DNA of 63,840 bases from Oscillospiraceae bacterium (GCA_015065605.1 SVPZ01000010.1:1-63840); one strand, 5' to 3'. Positions 33,931 to 43,369 are shown, numbered from the stretch's first letter. Program-made: numbers and translations. The notes: generated by a model not told the origin, from the sequence alone.

Positions 33931-35092
33931 AATCACCGAAAAGGTCTTTGACCTTATCAAAAAATGATTTGCGTTTTTTATAGTTTTTATCATTAAGGCT
34001 ACTGTCAAAGGCGTTAAGCTTTTCTTTTTGCTCTTTGTTTAAATCCTTTGGAACCTCAACTATAATCTTAACGTATTCGTCACCATAGCCCGAATAGTTA
34101 AGACGTTTTATACCCTTACCGCGAAGTTTAAATTCATCGCCCGGCTGTGTGCCCTCGTGAATATTGAATTTAGCCTTGCCGTCAAGGGTGGGAACGGTGA
34201 TTTCTCCGCCTAAAACTGCCTGAGCATAGGTAATTGGAACCTCACAGAAAATATCATAACCCTCGCGCTCAAAAATTGGGTGAGGACGTACGGATACGGT
34301 AATGGTAAGGTCGCCTGCGGGACCTCCGTTTACACCCATATCTCCGCCGCCGCGAAGTGTAATTCCCTGACCGTCATCGATACCTGCGGGAATTTCTATG
34401 GTTTTTTCTACGGTATTTCTGACTCTGCCTCTGCCCGAACAGGCTTTGCAGGGGGTTTCAATTATCTTACCCGTACCGCGACAGTTATCACAGACCTGCT
34501 GAGTCTGAATGGTACCAAAGGGGGTACGCTGACCCATAACCACCTGACCGCTGCCCTTACAGTTAGGACAGGTTTTTGCAGTCGTTCCCTTTGCCGCGCC
34601 ACTGCCTGAGCATTCGCTGCAGCTTTCGGTTCGGGTTACCTTTATGTTCTTTTTACAGCCCTTTGCCGCTTCTTCAAAAGAAATGACAATATTGGTTGAG
34701 GTATCGGCTCCTCTTCTGGGCGCATTGGGGTCACGTCTTCTGCCACCGCCAAAGCCACCGCCGAACATTGAGCCTAAAATATCACCCAAATCACCGAAAT
34801 CGCCAAAGCCACCGCCAAAACCGCCGCCGAAGGGATTTCCTCCCTGTCCTGCGCCGAAATTAGGGTCAACGCCTGCGTGACCGAATTGGTCGTAACGGGC
34901 GCGTTTTTCCTTATCCGAAAGAATTTCATAGGCTTCGTTTACCTCTTTAAAATTCTTTTCAGCCTGAGCATCTCCGGGATGAAGGTCAGGGTGATATTTC
35001 TTTGCCGCTTTTCTATAGGCTTTTTTCAGGTCGTCGTCATTAACGTTTTTATCAACGCCAAGGACTTCGTAATAATCTCTTTTATCAGCCAC
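33929..35092 (-). CDS. dnaJ: Chaperone DnaJ (Hsp40)
   Basis: 387 aa. J domain (1-70) with HPD in KYHPDLHPGD, a Gly/Phe-rich linker, the central zinc domain with four CxxCxGxG-type repeats (CSECSGSG, CPNCKGSG, CDNCRGTG, CKACSGRG), and C-terminal substrate domains. It stimulates DnaK ATPase. It lies downstream of dnaK but is separated from it by a four-helix-bundle gene and its repeats, an insertion into an otherwise standard hrcA-grpE-dnaK-dnaJ operon. Confidence 0.98.
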   Translation of the reverse strand: MADKRDYYEVLGVDKNVNDDDLKKAYRKAAKKYHPDLHPGDAQAEKNFKEVNEAYEILSDKEKRARYDQFGHAGVDPNFGAGQGGNPFGGGFGGGFGDFGDLGDILGSMFGGGFGGGRRRDPNAPRRGADTSTNIVISFEEAAKGCKKNIKVTRTESCSECSGSGAAKGTTAKTCPNCKGSGQVVMGQRTPFGTIQTQQVCDNCRGTGKIIETPCKACSGRGRVRNTVEKTIEIPAGIDDGQGITLRGGGDMGVNGGPAGDLTITVSVRPHPIFEREGYDIFCEVPITYAQAVLGGEITVPTLDGKAKFNIHEGTQPGDEFKLRGKGIKRLNYSGYGDEYVKIIVEVPKDLNKEQKEKLNAFDSSLNDKNYKKRKSFFDKVKDLFGD

Positions 35093-35111
35093 TGAATATT
35101 CTCCTTGATTT

Positions 35112-35603
35112 TAGGAGCTAGGTTCTAGGAACTAGGCTCTAGGGAAATTTCCCCTAAAGCCTTCATTTAAACCTAAAACTTATCTCCTAATTTGTTTATC
35201 ATAGCGCTTATCATTTTACCTATTTCGCAAATTAACGACATAGCCGTTTCAATATCCGTGTCAGTCAAATAATTAAGCCTTTTACATATTAGCAACTGAG
35301 TTTCTACTTCTGAACTCGAGCCTCTGGCTATGGCTAAAAACTTAACGTATTCTTTTGTCGTTATTCGACCATAACCCTCAGCAATGTTAGAAGGCACAGA
35401 AACTGCCGCTCTTCTTAGTTGGGATGTTAAACCAAATTTTTCGTCTTCAGGCAATTTTAAAACCACTCTGTAAATTTCATCTACCATATCCATTGATTTT
35501 TGCCATACTTTTAAATCTGTATATGAAGGTTTATCCATGCTTCCAACTCCTATCAATTGGTTATAACCCCTAGATCCTAGACCCTAGAGCCCAGACCCTA
35601 AAG
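35112..35603. mobile_element. Four-helix-bundle gene cassette with heptamer terminal repeats, inserted between dnaK and dnaJ
   Basis: Five tandem heptamers TAGGNNN at 35112-35146 face five heptamers CCTAGNN (one CCCAGAC, one CCTAAAG) at 35569-35603 in inverted orientation; GGCTCTAGGG on one side is the complement of CCCTAGAGCC on the other. Between them is only the 121-aa gene. This looks like a compact insertion unit, though mobility is inferred. Confidence 0.6.
35173..35538 (-). CDS. Four-helix-bundle protein (S23/Avd-like, 23S rRNA intervening-sequence family)
   Basis: 121 aa. KVWQKSMDMVDEIYRVV near the start, FGLTSQLRRAAVSVPSNIAEGYGR in the middle and ETQLLICKRLNYL toward the end are diagnostic of the S23/four-helix-bundle family. 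Members are encoded inside 23S rRNA intervening sequences, and related Avd proteins assist diversity-generating retroelements; most others have no known role. ATG at 35538 follows AGGAG. It is co-directional with dnaK and dnaJ, so it is probably transcribed with them. Confidence 0.9.
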   Translation of the reverse strand: MDKPSYTDLKVWQKSMDMVDEIYRVVLKLPEDEKFGLTSQLRRAAVSVPSNIAEGYGRITTKEYVKFLAIARGSSSEVETQLLICKRLNYLTDTDIETAMSLICEIGKMISAMINKLGDKF

Positions 35604-35626
35604 AACTAAGCTTTTGCTTAGTTCTT
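35601..35626 (-). other. Hairpin over the dnaK stop codon
   Basis: AAGAACTAAG pairs with CTTAGTTCTT around TTTT or AAAA, a near-perfect palindrome including the dnaK stop. No strong U-tract follows, so it more likely processes or stabilises the mRNA, or is a scar of the cassette. Confidence 0.5.
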
Positions 35627-37447
35627 GTCATCTACATCAGAGAAATCTGCGTCGTAAACGTTATCTGCGCCACCTGCGGCATTACCGTTCTGTCCTGCTG
35701 CCTGCTGTGCTTCGGCTGCTGCCTTATATACCTTTTCGCTTACAGCGTAAATTTCTTTCTGAAGACCTTCACTTGCCGCTTTGATAGCCTCGATATCGGT
35801 ACCCTTAAGAGCTTCCTTGAGGGCTTCCTTAGCGGTTTCGATTTTGCCCTTTTCTTCGTCGCTTAACTTATCGCCGAATTCGCTTACGGTCTTTTCGGTC
35901 TGATAAATCATCTGGTCGGCATTATTGCGGATGTCAACCTCTTCTCTGCGCTTCTTATCTTCGCTTTCATACTGAGCGGCTTCCTGCACAGCCTTTTCTA
36001 TATCCTCTTTGGACATATTGGTATTAGAGGTAATGGTAATAGACTGTTCTTTACCTGTACCAAGGTCTTTTGCGGAAACGTTTACAATACCGTTAGCGTC
36101 GATATCAAAGGTAACTTCAATCTGGGGGATTCCACGGGGAGCAGGAGCAATACCATCAAGGTGGAATACACCAAGCTGTTTGTTATCTCTTGCAAATTCT
36201 CTTTCACCCTGAAGAACGTTTACTTCAACAGAGGTCTGACCGTCAGCGGCGGTAGAGAAAATCTGACTCTTCTTGGTAGGAATGGTGGTGTTTCTGTCAA
36301 TAACCTTTGTGCAAACACCGCCCATGGTTTCGATACCGAGAGAAAGAGGAGTTACGTCAAGGAGAAGAAGTCCCTTAACGTCACCGCCGAGAACACCGCC
36401 CTGAAGTGCTGCGCCGAGTGCTACACATTCGTCGGGGTTGATGCCCTTGAAGGGTTCAGCGCCGATAAAGTTTTTAACAGCTTCCTGAACGGCGGGGATT
36501 CTGGAAGAACCGCCTACCATAAGAACCTTATTGATTTCGTTTTTGTTAAGACCGGAGTCGGCAAGAGCCTGACGTACGGGGCCCATGGTTGCTTCTACGA
36601 GGTCAGCGGTAAGCTCGTTGAACTTAGCTCTGGTAATGGTGGTTTCAAAGTGCTTAGGACCTGTAGCGTCTGCAGTAATAAAGGGAAGATTTACGTCAGC
36701 GGTGGTCATACCGGAAAGGTCGATTTTAGCCTTTTCTGCGGCTTCCTTAATACGCTGCATAGCCATTTTATCGCCGCTAAGGTCGATACCCTGTTCAGCC
36801 TTAAAGGTAGCAACGATATAGTCCATAACGCGCTTATCGAAGTCGTCACCGCCAAGACGGTTGTTACCTGCGGTAGCAAGAACTTCCTGAACGCCGTCGC
36901 CCATTTCAATAATGGAAACGTCGAAGGTACCGCCGCCAAGGTCATATACCATAACCTTCTGGTCTTCTTCCTTATCAATAGAATAAGCAAGAGCAGCTGC
37001 GGTAGGCTCGTTTATAATACGTTTAACCTCAAGACCTGCAATTTTACCTGCATCCTTGGTTGCCTGACGCTGAGCGTCGGTGAAGTATGCGGGAACGGTA
37101 ATAACTGCTTCGGTAACGGTGGTGCCGAGATAGCTTTCAGCATCAGCCTTTAACTTCTGAAGAATAATAGCGGAAATTTCCTGAGGGGTATAGTTTTTGC
37201 CGTCGATAGCAACGGTGTTTGCAGTACCCATATCACGCTTAATAGAGCTGATGGTTCTGTCGGGGTTGGTGATAGCCTGACGCTTTGCAACCTGACCTAC
37301 CATTCTTTCGCCTGTTTTAGAAAAAGCAACAACGGAAGGAGTTGTTCTTCCGCCCTCTGCGTTAGGGATAACAACGGCTTCGCCGCCCTCCATAACTGCT
37401 ACGCAAGAGTTAGTTGTACCAAGGTCAATACCAATAATTTTACCCAT
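35618..37447 (-). CDS. dnaK: Chaperone DnaK (Hsp70)
   Basis: 609 aa. Actin-like ATPase: [27 protein letters not shown] and the [14 protein letters not shown] loop. A beta-sandwich substrate domain follows from about 380, then a helical lid and a Gly/Ala/Asn-rich tail ending in VDDKN. It folds and protects proteins with DnaJ and GrpE. It is third in the HrcA-controlled operon. Confidence 0.99.
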   Translation of the reverse strand: MGKIIGIDLGTTNSCVAVMEGGEAVVIPNAEGGRTTPSVVAFSKTGERMVGQVAKRQAITNPDRTISSIKRDMGTANTVAIDGKNYTPQEISAIILQKLKADAESYLGTTVTEAVITVPAYFTDAQRQATKDAGKIAGLEVKRIINEPTAAALAYSIDKEEDQKVMVYDLGGGTFDVSIIEMGDGVQEVLATAGNNRLGGDDFDKRVMDYIVATFKAEQGIDLSGDKMAMQRIKEAAEKAKIDLSGMTTADVNLPFITADATGPKHFETTITRAKFNELTADLVEATMGPVRQALADSGLNKNEINKVLMVGGSSRIPAVQEAVKNFIGAEPFKGINPDECVALGAALQGGVLGGDVKGLLLLDVTPLSLGIETMGGVCTKVIDRNTTIPTKKSQIFSTAADGQTSVEVNVLQGEREFARDNKQLGVFHLDGIAPAPRGIPQIEVTFDIDANGIVNVSAKDLGTGKEQSITITSNTNMSKEDIEKAVQEAAQYESEDKKRREEVDIRNNADQMIYQTEKTVSEFGDKLSDEEKGKIETAKEALKEALKGTDIEAIKAASEGLQKEIYAVSEKVYKAAAEAQQAAGQNGNAAGGADNVYDADFSDVDDKN

Positions 37448-37483
37448 AATAATTTTTCTCCTTTTACATTTATATAATAGTTA

Positions 37484-38011
37484 TTAATTAGCAACTTTTA
37501 CCATTGCGGCGCGGATAACGGTGTCACCTATTTTATATCCCTGCTGCAATACCTCGGCGATAACGTTTTCGCCAAGATTTTCATCTTCTACGTGCATTAC
37601 TGCTTCGTGGAAGTTGGGGTTAAATTCTTCTCCTACGACAGCAAGAGGAGTAATCCCCATTTTTTCGGGAAGAAGCAAAAACTGCTTTATTATCATTTCA
37701 AGACCCTTGCAGTAATCCTCGCCGGTTGATTCGGCTGCTATTGCTCTGCCTGCATTATCAAGCACGGGAAGAAATTCCTTAAACTGACCTGCCTTTGCAT
37801 ATTCGGCAACAGAAAGTCTTTCTCTTTCGGTTCTCTTTTTAAAGTTATCGAACTCTGCGGCGGTTCTTGCCAAAAGGTCTTTAGTTTTAAGAAGTTCTTC
37901 GTTTAGTTTTTCGGCTTCTTCATTTTTCTTTGATTTTTTAGCCTTTTTTTCCTCTTTAACAGGCTCTGCCTCTACGGTTTCGCCTTCAAGATTCTTTTCC
38001 TTTTCGCTCAT
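37484..38011 (-). CDS. grpE: Nucleotide exchange factor GrpE
   Basis: 175 aa. A charged, Lys/Glu-rich N-terminal tail and long coiled coil (about 20-85, LLARTAAEFDNFKKRTERE) lead to the beta-wing domain with NPNFHEAVMHVED and VLQQGYKIGDTVIRAAMVKVA. It releases ADP from DnaK. It lies between hrcA and dnaK with short gaps. Confidence 0.97.
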   Translation of the reverse strand: MSEKEKNLEGETVEAEPVKEEKKAKKSKKNEEAEKLNEELLKTKDLLARTAAEFDNFKKRTERERLSVAEYAKAGQFKEFLPVLDNAGRAIAAESTGEDYCKGLEMIIKQFLLLPEKMGITPLAVVGEEFNPNFHEAVMHVEDENLGENVIAEVLQQGYKIGDTVIRAAMVKVAN

Positions 38012-38031
38012 TTTTATACCTCCTCTTAAAG

Positions 38032-39054
38032 TTAGTCAAAATTTTCGTTCATAAGCTCACTAAGCCGTAAGGCAAGGTAAGCAACACTTGGCAATATTCT
38101 GTCATATGACATTCTGGTTGAGCCTATAACACCTATTCTGCCTAAGGGGAAATCCTTTGTTCCGAAGGGAGCAACGGCAAGGCATCTTGAGATAAGCGCG
38201 CGGTATCCCGTGTCACTTCCGAAAATCACGGTTGCCTGACTTAACGGCCGTTCTATAATGGAAAGGATTCCTTCCTTTTTATCCATAAAGGAAATAAATT
38301 CAGCGGGAGAAGCATCTGCTAAGTAAAGATTATGCTCACCGCATAAATTTATATCCGATTTACCGATATCGTTTATCATCTGCGCAAATGCAGAAACAAG
38401 CGGCAGAAAGTCAAGGGCATCGGCGCCGGACCTTAAGAAAATATTTTGAAGATTTCCTACGGTCAGTTCATTAAGTGTTTTTCCCTCAACTCCCGTTTTT
38501 ATAAGTAAAGAAAATCGTTTTACTGCATCACTGTCAAAATATTTTGCAGTTTTTAAAAGTTTATTTCCCGTTCTGCCGTCACTTGTAAAGGCAACCAACA
38601 TTAATAAATGGGCGCCCATCGGCATAACCTCTACCCTTTTAAGCGCTACTCTGTCGTCGTTAAGCTTTGCATAAAACGCGGGAAGTCCCGTAATATTGCT
38701 TAAAATTTCTGCGGCGGCGCGGGTCAGCGTTTCGGTATCCTGAGAAGCCATTTTCAGTTGTTCATCAACCGTTTCTTTCAGTTGTTCGGGAAGCGCATCC
38801 TCAGACATAAGTCTGCTTACGTAAAATTCATAGCCTTTACTTGTGGGGATTCTGCCTGCAGAGGTGTGCGGTTGAGCAAGAAATCCTAAAGAACAAAGGT
38901 CGCTCATTTCATTTCGTAGAGTAGCCGACGAGGGAGCATTTTCTAAAACCCCTGTCAGCCATTTGGAGCCTACCGGCTCACCTGTGGCAATATGATATTT
39001 TACTATGGCTTCGAGAATCGCCATCTTTCTCGGCGTGAGTTCCAGTTCCCTCAC
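38032..39054 (-). CDS. hrcA: Heat-inducible repressor HrcA
   Basis: About 340 aa. N-terminal winged helix (LTPRKMAILEAIVKYHIATGEPVGSKWL and SSATLRNEMSDLCSLGFL) binds CIRCE; a GAF-like central domain and C-terminal part complete the repressor. The start is uncertain: an ATG at 39102 would lie within the CIRCE/transcription-start region and is unlikely. GTG at 39054 sits on the RBS itself. CTG at 39045, 8 nt after GAGG and giving the family-typical LELTPRK start, may be the true start. It represses its own operon until misfolded protein titrates GroEL. Confidence 0.95.
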   Translation of the reverse strand: MRELELTPRKMAILEAIVKYHIATGEPVGSKWLTGVLENAPSSATLRNEMSDLCSLGFLAQPHTSAGRIPTSKGYEFYVSRLMSEDALPEQLKETVDEQLKMASQDTETLTRAAAEILSNITGLPAFYAKLNDDRVALKRVEVMPMGAHLLMLVAFTSDGRTGNKLLKTAKYFDSDAVKRFSLLIKTGVEGKTLNELTVGNLQNIFLRSGADALDFLPLVSAFAQMINDIGKSDINLCGEHNLYLADASPAEFISFMDKKEGILSIIERPLSQATVIFGSDTGYRALISRCLAVAPFGTKDFPLGRIGVIGSTRMSYDRILPSVAYLALRLSELMNENFD

Positions 39055-39068
39055 CTCTTTTCTGATAA

Positions 39069-39095
39069 TTAGCACTCTACACTTTCGAGTGCTAA
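39069..39095. promoter_or_regulatory. CIRCE operator
   Basis: TTAGCACTC (39069-39077), 9 bp, GAGTGCTAA (39087-39095): a perfect CIRCE. It overlaps the start of transcription from the hrcA promoter. Confidence 0.98.
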
Positions 39096-39104
39096 CGTAC
39101 ATAT

Positions 39105-39133
39105 AATATAAACCTTATTTTCCAATTTGTCAA
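39105..39133 (-). promoter_or_regulatory. Promoter of hrcA-grpE-dnaK-dnaJ
   Basis: Minus strand TTGACA (39133-39128), 17 bp, TATATT (39110-39105). Confidence 0.85.
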
Positions 39134-39310
39134 TAGATTTTCGCAAAATTTTTAAAAACTTTTTTGACTTTCTCTGACCTTGAGCAAATACGAATAGTCC
39201 GAACCCTGTTCAGAATGGTGTATTTTCGCTGTCTCTCAATAAAAAAAGAGTGACAAATCGGGTTTACTGTGTTATAATATGCACATATTATTTTTATGGT
39301 GGTATCAGAT

Positions 39311-40033
39311 ATGTATTACGAATCCCTTATTAAATTTTTAGACGCCTTCTTTAAAGAGCAGGAAATAGTTGCTAATGAGGACGGTACCTTTAGCGCCAAA
39401 GAGAAAAATATTAAAATCGAGTACAACGAAGGTTCAAAATGCTACGAGCTTTTCACCGCTGACAAAGACAGCGAATTTGTAAAAATTTCTTCTTATCTTT
39501 TTGATGAAAGTCAAAAAGAAAGCGACGTTGAAAGCGTAGCTATCGACTTTGCCGATTCATTAAGAAAGAATTTAGGTATTAAAAACAAGCGCAGTGCCGA
39601 GGCTATCGAGCTTCCCACCGACGAGGGCGGTGAAACCGTAAGCCTTTCGGGTCTTACCCAAAAGCTTCTTGCCTTCTTCCCTGCCTATAAAGATACCTAT
39701 AAGGTTCATTGTTCCGAAAATAACCGCTTCTTACCGGTTGATTTCTATAAGGAAAATCTTATCCCCGCGGCAAAAAATCTTCTTTCCTCAGGAAACAAAA
39801 AGCAGATTAAGAAGTTTTACGACGCAATGCGTGAAATCTACGTAAACGGAGATGCCGAAACAGGCTCCTTTACCGTAGCAGTTATAGCCGCCGCAGTTTA
39901 TCAAAACGAAGAACTTAAAAAAGAAGCCCTTGCGCAGAACGAAACTGAATGTCGAACCTTTAGTCAGAATATTGACACTTTCTGCTCCGCAATTAAAGCA
40001 AACAAAAAGCTTCGCGATTCTCTTATAAAATAA
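39311..40033 (+). CDS. Uncharacterised cytoplasmic protein
   Basis: 240 aa, no signal or membrane segment. Acidic and helical, with KIEYNEGSKCYELF and a second half with FFPAYKDTYKVHCSENNRFLPVDFY and a helical repeat-like end. No family was recognised. ATG at 39311 is preferred since GGTGG lies 8 nt upstream; ATG at 39296 has no RBS. It stands alone between the heat-shock operon (divergent) and a terminator. Confidence 0.75.
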   Translation: MYYESLIKFLDAFFKEQEIVANEDGTFSAKEKNIKIEYNEGSKCYELFTADKDSEFVKISSYLFDESQKESDVESVAIDFADSLRKNLGIKNKRSAEAIELPTDEGGETVSLSGLTQKLLAFFPAYKDTYKVHCSENNRFLPVDFYKENLIPAAKNLLSSGNKKQIKKFYDAMREIYVNGDAETGSFTVAVIAAAVYQNEELKKEALAQNETECRTFSQNIDTFCSAIKANKKLRDSLIK

Positions 40034-40048
40034 TCAGGCAAAAAAATT

Positions 40049-40073
40049 AACCGCTCGAAAGAGCGGTTTTTTT
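40049..40073 (+). terminator. Terminator after 39311-40033
   Basis: AACCGCTC-GAAA-GAGCGGTT followed by T-rich sequence (CCGCTC 40051-40056, GAGCGG 40061-40066). Confidence 0.9.
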
Positions 40074-40084
40074 ATACCTATATA

Positions 40085-40447
40085 TTATATAGCGGAAACG
40101 TTTACCGAATCGAGCAGAACGGAAGAAATAAGGTCGTAACCCGAATTGCTTGTGCTGTCTTTTGCAAAAAGAGAAATTGCTTTGCCGTTTTTGTCATTTT
40201 CCAGTATCACTTTAGTATAAACTGTATAGGTGCCGTCTTGGTTTTCAACGTAATCCTCTACAGAATGGGTGGTTATACCGCTTAAGTGATTAAGCAAATT
40301 TTCAAATCTTACAGCCAAAACCTTTGCGGAATCCGCCGAAGCAACAGTCACGGGTTCAGTGTACTCAACGTCGGCATTTTTTACGTAATAAAGGGAAGCA
40401 AACATCAAAAGATGAATAGATAAAAACACAATTAACGCTTTTTTCAT
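40085..40447 (-). CDS. Small exported protein of unknown function
   Basis: 120 aa. A signal peptide or anchor helix (MKKALIVFLSIHLLMFASLYYV) precedes a small alpha/beta domain. ATG at 40447 is chosen because the longer ORF from 40492 begins in promoter-like DNA and lacks an RBS; GGGAGC-like sequence lies upstream of 40447. No family was recognised. Confidence 0.65.
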   Translation of the reverse strand: MKKALIVFLSIHLLMFASLYYVKNADVEYTEPVTVASADSAKVLAVRFENLLNHLSGITTHSVEDYVENQDGTYTVYTKVILENDKNGKAISLFAKDSTSNSGYDLISSVLLDSVNVSAI

Positions 40448-40550
40448 ATTTCTGCTCCCTTCAACATATATTGTATATATTATATTATACACACTATATA
40501 TGGATATTTCACCACAATTCGATTACATTTTGGTTACAGTTTTGTAATAA

Positions 40551-40568
40551 ACCACAATATATTGTGGT
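40551..40568. promoter_or_regulatory. Perfect 18-bp palindrome (candidate operator)
   Basis: ACCACAATATATTGTGGT lies in the divergent region between the small exported protein and the EF-G-like gene. Confidence 0.5.
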
Positions 40569-40638
40569 AGCATTTTCCTGCTTTTATTTTCGTGTGTGCC
40601 TTTTATACAAAAATTGTTCATTTTGTTTGAAAAATATG

Positions 40639-40667
40639 TTGATTATCACAAAAAACTGTGATATAAT
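40639..40667 (+). promoter_or_regulatory. Promoter of the EF-G-like gene with palindromic spacer
   Basis: TTGATT (40639-40644), 17 bp, TATAAT (40662-40667). ATCACA..TGTGAT (40645-40662) fills the spacer and could be an operator. Confidence 0.72.
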
Positions 40668-40727
40668 TAGCCTATAACAAAAATCAGTCTGAAAAATGGC
40701 TTTAAAAAGACAAAAGGAGCGCTCACT

Positions 40728-42764
40728 ATGAATCAATTCACCGCAGAAAACATAAAAAACGTCGTATTGCTCGGCCACGGCGGTTCAGGTAAAACCACCC
40801 TGGCAGATGCACTGCTTTATAACGCAGGACTGACTGACCGAATAGGAAATCCCGGCGACGGTTCTACCGTAATGGATTTTGATGCCGAAGAAAAGAAACG
40901 CGGTTCCTCCGTAGGTCTTTCCATTTACCCCATTATTGCAGGGGAAAACAAAATAAATCTTCTTGATGCCCCCGGTCAGTTCGACTTTGTTTCGGGTGTT
41001 TACGAAGGTCTTAGCGCCGCCGAAAACGCAGTTATTGTTATTTCTGGTAAATCGGGTCTGACCGCCGGTGCTAAAAAATCTTATGATTTAGCAAAAGAAA
41101 TGGGCAAGGGAATTGCGTTTTTCGTTGGTAAATTAAATTCCACCCACGCTCATTTTTACAGAGTAATTTCTGCTCTTACCGCTTCTTACGGCGCAGCCGT
41201 ATGCCCCGTTATAGCACCTTTAATCGAGGGTGATACCGTTACCGCATACGTAAACCTTATTACAAATACCGCATACCGTGCAGACGGCCTTAACTTAACC
41301 GAAATCAACTTCACCCCCACCGACGAAATTATAAAAATGCGCGACCTTCTTTTAGAGGCTGTTGCAAGTACCGACGAAGCTTTAATGGAAAAGTATTTCG
41401 AGGGCGAAGTATTTACGGAAGACGAGGTTATAGGCGCTCTTAAAAAGGGTATGAAATCGGGCGAAATTTGTCCCGTATTCTGCGGCGTTCAGGCAAGTGG
41501 CGACGCAATAGGTCTTTTTGCAGATATTCTTTATAAAATTCTCCCCTCTGCCGATATGACCCCTGCTTTAAGTGTTGACGGCGACGAAATCCCACTTAAT
41601 AAAGACGCTAAAACAAAACTTTTCGTATTTAAAACGGTTGCCGACCCCTTTGTTGGCAGACTTTCATTCTTTAAGGTTATTGAAGGCAGTGTAGGCAACG
41701 ATACAAGACTCACCACCATAAGAACGGGCAAAGAAGAACGTATTTCCAAGGTTATGGTAGCAAAGGCAGGAAAACAAGAAGAATCTCCCACCCTTTTTGC
41801 AGGTGATATTGGTTGCGCTTCAAAGCTTGGCGACGTTAAAACGGGTGATACCCTTGCAGCCGCAGGCGGTCCCGCAATAAATCCCGCCAACTTCCCCATT
41901 CCTTGCATTTCTTCCGCAGTTTATCCCAAAAACAAGGGCGAAGAAGAAAAGATTTCTTCGGGTATGGCAAGACTTTGCGAGGAAGATCCCACGATTTCTT
42001 ATGCATTTAATACCGAAACGGGCGAATACGTGCTTTCTGCAATGGGCGAAGTTCACATTGACGTTATTGCTTCTCGTCTAAAGAGTAAATTCGGCGCAGA
42101 GGTTGTTCTCCAAAAGCCTCGCGTTGCTTACCGCGAAACCATTCGCAAATCGGCTAAGGTTCAGGGTAAATATAAGAAACAGTCAGGCGGTCACGGACAG
42201 TTCGGTGACGTTTGGATTGAGTTTTCTCCCTGCGAAGAAGAGGAACTTGTTTTCGAAGAATCGGTTGTTGGCGGCGCAGTTCCCAAGAACTTCTTCCCTG
42301 CAGTTGAAAAGGGTCTTAGAGATTCTGTTACAAAGGGTGTACTTGCAGGCTATCCGATGGTTGGCATAAAGGCTAACCTTTACGACGGCTCCTATCACCC
42401 CGTTGACTCTTCGGAAATGTCCTTTAAGACAGCCGCTTCCCTTGCCTTTAAAGACGGTATTCCTCAGTGCGCTCCCGTTCTTTTGGAGCCCTTTGGCACC
42501 TTAAAGGTTATTCTTCCCGAAGACAATCTTGGTGACGTTATCGGTGATATAAATAAACGCCGAGGCAGAATTATCGGTATGAATCCTCTTGAAAACAAAC
42601 AGCAAGAGGTTATAAGCGAGGTTCCCATTGCCGAAATGAGCGACTTTGCTACTGCAATGCGTTCCATTACGGGCGGTATCGCTTCCTTTACCCTTGCATT
42701 CGAAAGATACGAAGAAGTTCCTTCACATATCGCACAAAAGGTTATTGAAGAAGCCAATAAATAA
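40728..42764 (+). CDS. Elongation factor G-like GTPase with altered G-boxes
   Basis: 678 aa, five-domain EF-G plan. G1 is GHGGSGKTT, switch I region KKRGSSVGLSI and G3 DAPGQFDF. The NKxD (G4) position reads VGKLNS, so the guanine-specificity motif is not canonical. Domain IV (QSGGHGQFGDV, YPMVGIKANLYDGSYHPVDSS) and domain V (VISEVPIAEM) are well kept. Such EF-G-like paralogs accompany the true fusA in many Clostridia; roles in recycling, stress or ribosome protection are suggested for related groups. It is clearly a paralog rather than the main EF-G. Confidence 0.88.
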   Translation: MNQFTAENIKNVVLLGHGGSGKTTLADALLYNAGLTDRIGNPGDGSTVMDFDAEEKKRGSSVGLSIYPIIAGENKINLLDAPGQFDFVSGVYEGLSAAENAVIVISGKSGLTAGAKKSYDLAKEMGKGIAFFVGKLNSTHAHFYRVISALTASYGAAVCPVIAPLIEGDTVTAYVNLITNTAYRADGLNLTEINFTPTDEIIKMRDLLLEAVASTDEALMEKYFEGEVFTEDEVIGALKKGMKSGEICPVFCGVQASGDAIGLFADILYKILPSADMTPALSVDGDEIPLNKDAKTKLFVFKTVADPFVGRLSFFKVIEGSVGNDTRLTTIRTGKEERISKVMVAKAGKQEESPTLFAGDIGCASKLGDVKTGDTLAAAGGPAINPANFPIPCISSAVYPKNKGEEEKISSGMARLCEEDPTISYAFNTETGEYVLSAMGEVHIDVIASRLKSKFGAEVVLQKPRVAYRETIRKSAKVQGKYKKQSGGHGQFGDVWIEFSPCEEEELVFEESVVGGAVPKNFFPAVEKGLRDSVTKGVLAGYPMVGIKANLYDGSYHPVDSSEMSFKTAASLAFKDGIPQCAPVLLEPFGTLKVILPEDNLGDVIGDINKRRGRIIGMNPLENKQQEVISEVPIAEMSDFATAMRSITGGIASFTLAFERYEEVPSHIAQKVIEEANK

Positions 42765-42781
42765 GAATCACCTTATATAAT

Positions 42782-42819
42782 AAACGAGGTTGTCTCACAA
42801 AAGTGAGGCAACCTCGTTT
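42782..42819. terminator. Bidirectional terminator
   Basis: AAACGAGGTTG (42782-42792) pairs with CAACCTCGTTT (42809-42819); it serves the EF-G-like gene and ppa. Confidence 0.88.
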
Positions 42820-42822
42820 AAG

Positions 42823-43353
42823 TTATTTGCAAAAATTTTCAATATATCCGTCAATGGCGGCTTTAATGATTTTCTTTGCTTCTTGCGCGCCGCTGAATTC
42901 ATTTACAACCGTTTCTTTTCCTTCAAGTTCCTTATACACCTTAAAGAAATGGCGAATTTCATCAAACTTATGCTGAGGAATCTGACTGATATCGGTATAA
43001 CTATTGTAGGTCGGGTCATCAAAGGGTACGGCAATAATCTTTTCGTCGCTTCTGCCCGAATCCATCATAGTCATAACTCCTATAGGGTAACATCTTACCA
43101 TTGTCATAGGACGTATTTTCTCACTGCAAAGAAGAAGTACGTCAAGGGGGTCAAGGTCATCTGCATAGGTTCTCGGAATAAAACCGTAGTTAGCAGGATA
43201 ATGAGTAGAGGTATAAAGAATTCTGTCCAGCTTTAAAAGACCCGTTTCTTTATCCATTTCATATTTACATTTACTGCCCTTTTCTATTTCGATAACCGCC
43301 ATAAAGTCTTCAACGTTTATACGTTTTGGACTCATATCATGCCAAATATTCAC
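42823..43353 (-). CDS. ppa: Inorganic pyrophosphatase (family I)
   Basis: 176 aa. YPANYGFIPRTYADDLDPLDVLL contains the metal-binding DxDPxD motif; KYEMDKETGLLKLDR is also typical. It hydrolyses pyrophosphate to pull biosynthetic reactions forward. It lies 16 nt downstream of the DUF4091 gene, in the same direction. Confidence 0.97.
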   Translation of the reverse strand: MNIWHDMSPKRINVEDFMAVIEIEKGSKCKYEMDKETGLLKLDRILYTSTHYPANYGFIPRTYADDLDPLDVLLLCSEKIRPMTMVRCYPIGVMTMMDSGRSDEKIIAVPFDDPTYNSYTDISQIPQHKFDEIRHFFKVYKELEGKETVVNEFSGAQEAKKIIKAAIDGYIENFCK

Positions 43354-43369
43354 TCTATATTTCCTTTCG

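Noticed and set aside
36161..37153. Long plus-strand ORF opposite dnaK
   Set aside because: It is the antisense shadow of a highly conserved gene, with no RBS and no family features.
39102..39105. hrcA start at ATG 39102
   Set aside because: It would translate the CIRCE and transcription-start region and lacks an RBS.
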